DNA from: Candidatus Anaerobutyricum stercoripullorum
Lineage (GTDB): Bacteria; Bacillota; Clostridia; Lachnospirales; Lachnospiraceae
Reading direction: 5' to 3'
DNA: 7,958 nucleotides
Assembly (NCBI GenBank): GCA_019114885.1
Contig: DXEQ01000191.1
Coordinates: 1 to 7,958 of the forward strand
In this document: positions 1 through 5,562 of the stretch, piece by piece
Position numbering within the stretch: position 1 is the first letter of the stretch
Layout: each line of letters begins with the position of its first letter
Translations under genes and position numbers: made by a program
The notes under the pieces: model-generated
Told to the model about the DNA's origin: nothing
The model's input: only the letters and a program-made list of their open reading frames with translations
Databases searched by the model: none

Positions 1-76
1 GGCTGAGGAGCTGGGCGAGATTGAGACTGTGAACGATGTCGTTGAATATCTCAAATCCAAAGGTGTGGAAGAATAA
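1..76 (+). CDS. acpP: Probable acyl carrier protein, C-terminal end only
   Basis: Only the last 24 codons are in the window, read in the frame that starts at base 2 and ending at TAA 74-76. The tail reads AEELGEIETVNDVVEYLKSK and then GVEE. An acidic stretch, then I-x-T-V-x-D-V-V-x-Y-L-K, is the usual last-helix pattern of bacterial acyl carrier proteins, the small phosphopantetheine-bearing carriers of fatty acid synthesis. The Ser attachment site (DSL motif) would lie upstream of the window and cannot be seen. A perfect hairpin terminator follows 30 nt downstream, so this gene ends its own transcription unit. The identity rests on a short, low-complexity acidic tail, so another carrier-protein-like domain is possible. 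Confidence 0.65.
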   Translation, partial: AEELGEIETVNDVVEYLKSKGVEE

Positions 77-105
77 GAATCTGCATGCGATAAGGAACAC
101 AAACG

Positions 106-143
106 GGTATTGAAAGATGAGACATCTTTCAATACCTCTTTTT
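106..143 (+). terminator. Intrinsic terminator after the acyl carrier protein gene
   Basis: A perfect 14-bp stem (GGTATTGAAAGATG at 106-119 with CATCTTTCAATACC at 123-136) closes a 3-nt loop and is followed by TCTTTTT at 137-143. This is a textbook Rho-independent terminator on the plus strand, and it separates the acyl carrier protein gene from the mreB promoter. Confidence 0.92.
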
Positions 144-209
144 GTGTCAGGGCATGTTTCTTACATAATAAAAACAAAACAGTCATTTTTATGAAGTTTC
201 AAAAAAGTG

Positions 210-238
210 TTGGAAATTCGAATCATTTCGTTTATAAT
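210..238 (+). promoter_or_regulatory. Sigma-A type promoter for mreB-recD2
   Basis: TTGGAA (210-215) and a perfect TATAAT (233-238) are separated by 17 bp, with AT-rich sequence upstream. Transcription should start near 245, giving an untranslated leader of about 160 nt before the mreB ATG. This is the only strong promoter seen for the plus-strand genes. Confidence 0.85.
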
Positions 239-244
239 AGTTAC

Positions 245-398
245 GAATGTGCCGATAAGGAAGGCGGAAGCGCGGCTTTTAGAGCGGCGTCCGTGTCCGG
301 GACAAAAAGGTTTGCCTGCGGCACTTTATTCTTGAAGATAAATCAGACAGGCCTTTTCGGAGCCTGTTCAGGATAGACAGGACAGATATAGAAAGGAG
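245..398 (+). promoter_or_regulatory. Long structured 5' leader of mreB-recD2 with ribosome binding site
   Basis: This stretch holds no credible gene. GTGCCG (249-254) pairs perfectly with CGGCAC (319-324) and AGGC (262-265) with GCCT (314-317), which would fold the first 80 nt of the transcript into one domain. Nearer the gene, GACAGG occurs twice (346-351 and 376-381) on either side of CCTGTT (363-368), and each copy can pair with it, giving two mutually exclusive hairpins. AAAGGAG (392-398) sits 7 nt before the ATG and is the ribosome binding site. It matches no riboswitch class I recognise. A regulatory role is inference from the pairing alone. Confidence 0.4.
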
Positions 399-405
399 AT
401 TCCCA

Positions 406-1389
406 ATGGCTACGGATATTGGAATTGATTTAGGTACAGCGAGTATTTTAGTATATGTGAAGGGCAAGGGCGTGGTGTTGAAGGAGCCTTCGGTCGTTGC
501 CTTTGATGTGGATACAAGGAAGATTAAGGCAATCGGAGAGGAAGCCAGACTGATGATCGGAAGAACGCCGGGTAACATCGTGGCGGTGCGTCCGCTCCGT
601 CAGGGCGTGATCAGTGACTACTCCGTCACAGAGAAGATGCTGAAATACTTTGTGCATAAGGCGGTGGGCAAGAGCCTTTTTGGAAGGAAGCCGAGAATCT
701 CTGTCTGTGTTCCAAGCGGTGTGACAGAGGTGGAGAAGAAGGCTGTGGAAGATGCGACTTACGCGGCAGGAGCCAGAGATGTGAAGATCATCGAGGAGCC
801 GGTGGCGGCTGCCATCGGAGCGGGCATTGATATTGCCAAGCCGTGCGGCAACATGATCGTAGATATCGGAGGAGGTACTTCCGATATTGCCGTGATCTCT
901 CTGGGAGGCACTGTTGTGAGTACTTCCATCAAGGTGGCCGGCGATGATTTTGACGAGGCCATTGTCCGTTACATGAGAAAGAAACATAATCTTCTGATCG
1001 GAGACCGTACCGCAGAAGATATCAAGATACAGGTCGGAAGCGCCTACGTGCGCGCCGAGGAGGCGTCCATGGAAGTGCGCGGACGGAATCTGGTGACCGG
1101 TCTGCCGAAGACCGTGACGGTGACCTCAGAGGAGACGAGAGAGGCGCTGCGCGAGGCGACTGCGCAGATCGTGGAAGCTGTTCACAGCGTGCTGGAGCGC
1201 ACTCCGCCGGAACTGGCAGCGGATATCTCCGACAGAGGAATCGTCCTCACCGGAGGCGGAAGTATGCTGCAGGGTCTGGAACAGCTCATTGAGGAGAAAA
1301 CCGGTATCACGACCATGACAGCCGACGATCCGATGACGGCGGTGGCCATCGGTACGGGACAGTTTATTGAGTACCTTGGCGGAAGATAG
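406..1389 (+). CDS. mreB: Rod-shape actin homologue MreB/Mbl
   Basis: The protein has 327 residues, the normal length of the MreB/Mbl family. This is the bacterial actin that polymerises with ATP under the cytoplasmic membrane and guides the cell-wall elongation machinery. The actin-fold signatures are in order: phosphate-1 loop GIDLGTA (residues 6-12), the EEP of the catalytic region (130-132), phosphate-2 loop DIGGGTSD (153-160), the GLPKTV segment (232-237), ERTPPELAADI (264-274) and the nucleotide motif GIVLTGGGSMLQG (278-290). The N-terminus (LVYVKGKGVVLKEPSVV) recalls Mbl, while the middle (VCVPSGVTEVE, GARD) is more like MreB, so the paralogue cannot be settled here. ATG 406 has AAAGGAG 7 nt upstream. 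No mreC or mreD follows; the next gene is recD2, 2 nt away, so this is probably a stand-alone actin gene rather than the one of the classical mreBCD operon. Confidence 0.95.
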   Translation: MATDIGIDLGTASILVYVKGKGVVLKEPSVVAFDVDTRKIKAIGEEARLMIGRTPGNIVAVRPLRQGVISDYSVTEKMLKYFVHKAVGKSLFGRKPRISVCVPSGVTEVEKKAVEDATYAAGARDVKIIEEPVAAAIGAGIDIAKPCGNMIVDIGGGTSDIAVISLGGTVVSTSIKVAGDDFDEAIVRYMRKKHNLLIGDRTAEDIKIQVGSAYVRAEEASMEVRGRNLVTGLPKTVTVTSEETREALREATAQIVEAVHSVLERTPPELAADISDRGIVLTGGGSMLQGLEQLIEEKTGITTMTADDPMTAVAIGTGQFIEYLGGR

Positions 1390-1391
1390 AG

Positions 1392-3608
1392 ATGGAACAT
1401 CTGGAAGGCTATGTGAGTCATATACGATTTCATAATGAAGAGAACGGGTACACTGTTCTCGAACTGGAGACGACCCACGGGGATGAGATCCTCGTGGGAA
1501 CTTTTCATTATATCAACGAAGGAGAATACATTGTGGCGGAGGCGGAGTTCACCGAACATCCGGCTCACGGCCCGCAGTATCAGGTGCGTTCTTACCAGGT
1601 GAAGGAGCCGGAGGATAAGGAGGCTATGGAACGGTATCTCGGTTCCGGCGCTGTGCGAGGCATCGGTCCGGCCCTTGCCAAAAGGATCGTGAAGAAGTTC
1701 AAGGGAGACACCTTCCGCATCATCGAAGAGGAACCGGAACGTCTGGCGGAGGTGAAGGGGATTTCTCTCCAGAAGGCCATGAATTTTGCCGTGCAGTTTC
1801 AGGAGAAGCAGGAGATGCGCCACGCCATGATGTTTCTGTCGGAGTACGGGATATCCAATCATCTGGCAGTCCGCATCTATGAGGAGTACGGCGAGAAAAT
1901 GTACGATATACTCCGGACGAATCCCTACAGGCTGGCGGAGGATATCCACGGGATTGGTTTCCGTATTGCCGACGCCATCGCGGCGCGGGCGGGTATCGCA
2001 CCTGATTCGGAGCATCGGATCTGTGCCGCCATACTGTATACGCTGCAGCAGAGCGTGGGAGCAGGTCATGTGTATCTGCCAAAAGAGATTCTCTGCCGCA
2101 ATACCGGACAGATGCTGCAGATGGCGCCGGAATACATCGGGGATCATCTGATGAATCTGGTCATGGACAAGAAGCTGATGATCCGGGCGGTGGGAGAAGA
2201 GGAACACGTGTATCTGAGCACCTATTATTTTATGGAGCGCAACACGGCGGCCATGCTCCGGGGACTTGATCTTACATTTCCTGCGGGGGAAGAGGAGATT
2301 CTCTCCCGCATTGCGCTTCTGGAAGAGGAACACCAGATCTGCCTGGATGAGCTGCAGAGGTCGGCCGTAAAGAAGGCGCTCACGGAAGGAGTGCTTGTGG
2401 TGACCGGAGGTCCTGGTACGGGAAAGACGACGACCATCAATCTGATGATCCGCTGTTTTGAGGCGGAAGATATGGAGATCGTTCTGGCAGCGCCTACGGG
2501 ACGGGCGGCGAAGCGGATGACGGAAGCAACCGGGTACGAGGCAAAGACAATTCACCGGCTGCTGGAGTTAAACGGCGGCATTGAGGAGAGGGATTCCTAT
2601 CGTTTTGAAAAAAATGAGAATAATCCCATCGAGGCGGATGTGATCATCTTAGACGAGATGTCCATGGTGGATATCTCCCTCATGTATTCTTTCTTGAAGG
2701 CAGTGCTGCCAGGAACCCGGCTCATCCTCGTGGGGGATTCCAACCAGCTTCCCAGTGTGGGAGCAGGAAATGTACTCAAAGACATCATTGAATCCGGCGT
2801 CTTTCCGGTGGTCCGGCTCACGAAGATTTACCGGCAGGAGGCGACCAGCCAGATCGTGCTGAATGCCCACAAGATCAATGAGGGAGAGCAGATCACACTC
2901 GACAACCGGAACAGAGACTTTTTCTTCTTTGAGAAAAAAGACATCCGCTCCGTGACGGCTGGCGTAATCTATCTGGTGAAGAACCGGCTGCCGGAATACA
3001 TCGGCGCGGACCCTTTTGAGATACAGGTGCTGACGCCCATGCGGAAGGGAGAGCTGGGTGTGGAGCACATGAATCAGGTGCTTCAATATTACCTGAATCC
3101 CGCCTCGCCGGATAAGGAGGAGCGGGAAGTGCGCGCCGGCGTCTTCCGTGAGGGAGATAAGGTGATGCAGATTCGGAACAATTATAAACTGGAGTGGAAG
3201 ATCACAAACAAAAAGGGATTTTCCGTGGAAGAAGGACTCGGCGTCTTTAACGGAGATATGGGAGTCATCCGACGAATCAATACATTTACGGAGCGGGTGA
3301 CGGTGGTCTTCGATGAGAACCGTCAGGTGGAGTATCCTTTTTCCAATCTGGACGAGCTGGAACTGGCTTACGCCATCACCATCCATAAGTCTCAGGGAAG
3401 CGAGTATCCGGCAGTGGTTCTGCCGCTTCTTAGTGGGCCGTCCATTCTCTGCAACCGCAACCTGCTGTATACGGCAGTGACCCGCGCACAGCGCTGTGTG
3501 GCCATCGTAGGCCGCCAGACCATGGTAGAGCAGATGATACGCAACGAATCGGAACAGAAGCGGTATACGGGACTTAAGGACTGCCTGACGGAGGGGATTG
3601 TCTCCTGA
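1392..3608 (+). CDS. recD2: RecD2-type ATP-dependent DNA helicase (SF1B)
   Basis: At 738 residues it matches RecD2 (YrrC) family helicases of bacteria that lack RecBCD; these are 5'-3' DNA translocases linked to replication-fork upkeep and repair. The N-terminal OB-like part (about 1-70) is followed by helix-hairpin-helix repeats (GSGAVRGIGPALAKRI 85-99, NPYRLAEDIHGIGF 177-190). The helicase core then shows Walker A GGPGTGKTT (339-347), APTGRAAKR motif Ia (367-375), Walker B IILDE (418-422), motif III GDSNQLPSVGAG (448-459), LTKIYRQ (476-482), motif V region AYAITIHKSQGSEYP (659-673) and motif VI LLYTAVTRAQ (691-700). All catalytic motifs are intact. The ATG lies 2 nt after the mreB stop with only a GGAAG-like ribosome binding site in the mreB end, which suggests translational coupling. 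The gene ends 5 nt from the convergent comF stop with no terminator between them. Confidence 0.96.
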   Translation: MEHLEGYVSHIRFHNEENGYTVLELETTHGDEILVGTFHYINEGEYIVAEAEFTEHPAHGPQYQVRSYQVKEPEDKEAMERYLGSGAVRGIGPALAKRIVKKFKGDTFRIIEEEPERLAEVKGISLQKAMNFAVQFQEKQEMRHAMMFLSEYGISNHLAVRIYEEYGEKMYDILRTNPYRLAEDIHGIGFRIADAIAARAGIAPDSEHRICAAILYTLQQSVGAGHVYLPKEILCRNTGQMLQMAPEYIGDHLMNLVMDKKLMIRAVGEEEHVYLSTYYFMERNTAAMLRGLDLTFPAGEEEILSRIALLEEEHQICLDELQRSAVKKALTEGVLVVTGGPGTGKTTTINLMIRCFEAEDMEIVLAAPTGRAAKRMTEATGYEAKTIHRLLELNGGIEERDSYRFEKNENNPIEADVIILDEMSMVDISLMYSFLKAVLPGTRLILVGDSNQLPSVGAGNVLKDIIESGVFPVVRLTKIYRQEATSQIVLNAHKINEGEQITLDNRNRDFFFFEKKDIRSVTAGVIYLVKNRLPEYIGADPFEIQVLTPMRKGELGVEHMNQVLQYYLNPASPDKEEREVRAGVFREGDKVMQIRNNYKLEWKITNKKGFSVEEGLGVFNGDMGVIRRINTFTERVTVVFDENRQVEYPFSNLDELELAYAITIHKSQGSEYPAVVLPLLSGPSILCNRNLLYTAVTRAQRCVAIVGRQTMVEQMIRNESEQKRYTGLKDCLTEGIVS

Positions 3609-3613
3609 TGAGA

Positions 3614-4429
3614 TCAGTCTCTGGATACGCCGATACATACGGAGCAGATGCGGACCTCCTTTACTCCGGCGTCCAGCAGGATGCGGGAACAGATTTCCAT
3701 GGTGGCTCCTGTGGTGTAGATATCATCGATGAGCAGGACGGAAGATATGTGGGCAAGGAGACTTTGCCGGGCCGGGTTGACGGAGAAAGCGTCCTGCAGA
3801 TTGTTCAGCCGCGCCTGGGGGTGGAGTGCCTTCTGGGGAGGCGTGTCCGTGGTGCGCAGGAGCAGATCGCCGCAGCAGGGAACGCCGAGGAGAACAGACA
3901 GATCCCGGGCGAGAAGTTCCGCCTGATTATAGCCCCGCTGTCTTCGCTTGTGCCGGTGGACGGGAACCGGAACCAGAAGATCCGGCTTCCGGCGCAGGAT
4001 GTCCGGGCCATGACGGACGGCAATCTCACGGGCAAAAAACTGGGAGAGCATCCGCCGGTTGTGGTATTTGAAAGCGGCCATGGCAGGGCGGGTCTTTTCA
4101 TTATAGATAAAAAGCGCCAGACCGCCGCGAAAACTCTTGGGAAAGATGCGGCAGTCATAACAATATTCCTGGCGGGAGGAAGAGACGGGCTTTCCGCAGG
4201 CTAGGCAGACAGGCTCCTCCACAAAAGGAAGTTCCGGGGCACATTTACGGCAGACAAGGTTGCCGTATGGGAGCAGGACGCCGCAGACCGGGCAGTGCCT
4301 TGGATAGAGAAGAGGGAGGACCCGGTCATAAAAATGAAAATGTAATGTATCGCAAAAAAACCGGAAATGCAGTCTTCGCATTTCCGGTTTTATCTTTTGT
4401 ACAGATGAGATATGAAATTGATGATGCAC
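3614..4429 (-). CDS. comF: ComF-family phosphoribosyltransferase-like protein
   Basis: The reading frame gives 271 residues from GTG 4429. Four CxxC pairs (C46/C49, C60/C63, C75/C78, C90/C93) form the N-terminal zinc-binding region typical of ComF/ComFC. The PRTase domain shows PVPVHRHKRRQRGYNQAELLA (154-174) and the PRPP-binding loop VLLIDDIYTTGAT (231-243). In Bacillus the homologue acts in DNA uptake during transformation; the biochemical substrate is not established and the role here is unknown. The start is difficult. GTG 4429 has AGGAAAGG 7 nt upstream, inside the dut end, and follows the dut TAA by 2 nt. The only other ATG is at 4381, which lacks a good ribosome binding site. No ATG, GTG or TTG lies closer to the first CxxC, so either start places a strong terminator hairpin (4354-4398) inside or at the 5' end of the coding sequence. 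The stop lies 5 nt from that of recD2. Confidence 0.88.
   Translation of the reverse strand: MHHQFHISSVQKIKPEMRRLHFRFFCDTLHFHFYDRVLPLLYPRHCPVCGVLLPYGNLVCRKCAPELPFVEEPVCLACGKPVSSSRQEYCYDCRIFPKSFRGGLALFIYNEKTRPAMAAFKYHNRRMLSQFFAREIAVRHGPDILRRKPDLLVPVPVHRHKRRQRGYNQAELLARDLSVLLGVPCCGDLLLRTTDTPPQKALHPQARLNNLQDAFSVNPARQSLLAHISSVLLIDDIYTTGATMEICSRILLDAGVKEVRICSVCIGVSRD
4354..4398 (-). terminator. Strong terminator after dut, lying within the comF 5' coding region
   Basis: A perfect 14-bp stem, AAAACCGGAAATGC (4357-4370) with GCATTTCCGGTTTT (4378-4391), closes a 7-nt loop. Read on the minus strand it ends in a run of seven T (4360-4354), a clear intrinsic terminator 41 nt beyond the dut stop. Read on the plus strand it is followed by ATCTTTT and could also stop transcripts running through from recD2. 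It overlaps codons 13-26 of the comF reading frame. Confidence 0.85.
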
Positions 4430-4431
4430 AA

Positions 4432-4866
4432 TTACGCCTTTCCTGTACTGCCGAATCCTCCCCGGTCTGAGTGGCCGAGGGTATCGGTCTCCTCAAAACG
4501 GATGGTCGGCTGATGCTGCATGATCCGAAACTGGCAGATCCGGTCGTTGATGTGAATCTCGGTGTCACGCACGGCGAGGACCGGCATGTACCACTGGTCG
4601 CTGTCACCACAGTAAGATTCATCGATCACGCCCATGTGATTGGTCTGGATGACGCCGAAATTCTTAAATGTGGAACTGCGCGGGACGACATGGGCTTCGT
4701 ATCCTTTTGGCAGCTCCATGGCAACGCCCAGAGGAATGAGGGCAAAGTCTCCCTTCTTAAGTCTTATCTCCTCGGCGGCCCGCAGATCGATCCAGTCGGA
4801 CTTGTTCTCTATGTAGGCCAGTTTCTCGATCTTGTCAGAAAAATATTTGATTCGAATGGTTTCCAT
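4432..4866 (-). CDS. dut: Trimeric-type dUTP diphosphatase (dUTPase)
   Basis: Dut hydrolyses dUTP to dUMP and pyrophosphate, keeping uracil out of DNA and supplying dUMP for thymidylate synthesis. The 144-residue length and all five trimeric-dUTPase motifs fit: motif 1 around DWIDLRA (24-30), motif 2 PRSS (62-65), motif 3 GVIDESYCGD (79-88, with the catalytic Asp and uracil-stacking Tyr), motif 4 RICQFRI (109-115) and the glycine-rich C-terminal motif 5 RGGFGSTG (135-142). ATG 4866 has AGGAGA 8 nt upstream. It lies 45 nt downstream of nrdG with no terminator between, so it should be co-transcribed with the reductase genes, a logical pairing since both shape dNTP pools. The last codons double as the ribosome binding site of comF. 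Confidence 0.95.
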   Translation of the reverse strand: METIRIKYFSDKIEKLAYIENKSDWIDLRAAEEIRLKKGDFALIPLGVAMELPKGYEAHVVPRSSTFKNFGVIQTNHMGVIDESYCGDSDQWYMPVLAVRDTEIHINDRICQFRIMQHQPTIRFEETDTLGHSDRGGFGSTGKA

Positions 4867-4911
4867 GTGAGTGTTCTCCTTGCTGTCTGTCAGTGCTGTG
4901 CCGGGCGGCGG

Positions 4912-5403
4912 TTATCTGCCGGCCTCCTCCGGGGAGTCCAGAGTGATGATGCGCTGATTGCTGCTGCCACGGAATTCCAGTGTCAGGTCCCGCAGTTCTT
5001 CAATGTAAGGGCCGTCCACCAGCACGTTGGTCACTGCCAGAAGCTTCCCGATGGCGGGATCTTCCTCGGCCATCTTGAGAAGATCTTCGTAGACATAACC
5101 GGTGTAAGTCATCACGTGTCCGCCGGTGGCCCGCACCATGCGGCCGAGGGCGGCCAGAGGCTCCGGCTGGCAGAACGGTTCTCCGCCGGAAAAGGTGATG
5201 CCGGAAAGGAGAGGGTTCTTTCTGTACTGACTGAAAATGTAATCAATGCTCTCTACATAACCATCGGTAAAGGAGTGGGTCTGAGGATTATGGCATCCTT
5301 TGCAGTGATGCGGACATCCCTGTACAAAGACGACATAGCGGAGTCCCGGTCCGTCCACAATGGACTCCTCCACCAGACCACTTAAGCGAAGCTCAAAGGC
5401 CAT
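4912..5403 (-). CDS. nrdG: Anaerobic ribonucleotide reductase activating enzyme (radical SAM)
   Basis: NrdG uses a 4Fe-4S cluster and S-adenosylmethionine to abstract a hydrogen from a glycine of NrdD, creating the stable glycyl radical needed for dNTP synthesis without oxygen. The 163-residue protein has the radical-SAM signature C30-x3-C34-x2-C37 (GCPHHCKGCHNPQTH), the SAM-binding FSGGEP (71-76), and the family-specific LVDGPY (128-133) and FRGSSNQRII (144-153). The ATG overlaps the end of the 51-residue gene upstream by 11 nt. The nearest purine-rich site, AAGGG, is 12 nt away, so translation probably depends on coupling to that gene. If the glycyl radical really sits on the small protein, NrdG's direct target would be that 51-residue product, which is made just before it. 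Confidence 0.95.
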   Translation of the reverse strand: MAFELRLSGLVEESIVDGPGLRYVVFVQGCPHHCKGCHNPQTHSFTDGYVESIDYIFSQYRKNPLLSGITFSGGEPFCQPEPLAALGRMVRATGGHVMTYTGYVYEDLLKMAEEDPAIGKLLAVTNVLVDGPYIEELRDLTLEFRGSSNQRIITLDSPEEAGR

Positions 5404-5548
5404 GTTTTACACGGTCCCTTTCTTCCGCCTTCTTGGCGTTATTGAACCGGTCCATGGTACCTACCAGGTAGCCGGTGATTCTTCTGATGCGGTCAAAGTC
5501 AACATTTTTACCGATGGATGTAGTTTCTGTAGCTTTATTATTTAACAT
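5393..5548 (-). CDS. Small glycyl-radical-domain protein, detached C-terminus of NrdD
   Basis: This 51-residue protein consists of a polar lead (1-18) and then DRIRRITGYLVGTMDRFNNA and KKAEERDRVKH. The pattern RR-x2-GYL ... RFN-x-A/G-K ... RVKH is the extreme C-terminus of class III ribonucleotide reductases. In E. coli NrdD the matching segment RRVCGYLG carries the glycyl radical Gly681, which corresponds to Gly26 here. The gene has its own excellent signals: the stop of the large chain (TAG 5565-5563) directly abuts AAAGGAG (5562-5556), with a 7-nt spacer to ATG 5548. It is in a different frame from nrdD and overlaps nrdG by 11 nt. I infer a separate radical-bearing subunit or exchangeable part of NrdD, comparable in principle to GrcA/YfiD for pyruvate formate-lyase. 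The alternative, a lesion in a fused gene, is less likely because of the intact start signals. Confidence 0.88.
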   Translation of the reverse strand: MLNNKATETTSIGKNVDFDRIRRITGYLVGTMDRFNNAKKAEERDRVKHGL

Positions 5549-5562
5549 AAAAATGCTCCTTT

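Noticed and set aside
110..376. Open frame of 88 codons on the plus strand upstream of mreB
   Set aside because: It begins inside the terminator hairpin and runs across the mreB promoter and leader, has no ribosome binding site and resembles no protein.
1182..2555. Open frame of 457 codons on the minus strand
   Set aside because: It is antisense to the end of mreB and the first half of recD2; its His/Arg-rich translation is the usual shadow of GC-rich coding sequence.
3608..4204. Open frame of 198 codons on the plus strand after recD2
   Set aside because: It lies opposite comF, whose zinc-finger and PRPP motifs are intact. The plus-strand translation has no recognisable domain and is a shadow.
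4471..5385. Open frame of 304 codons on the plus strand
   Set aside because: It is opposite dut and nrdG, both complete with all family motifs, and has no ribosome binding site or recognisable motif.
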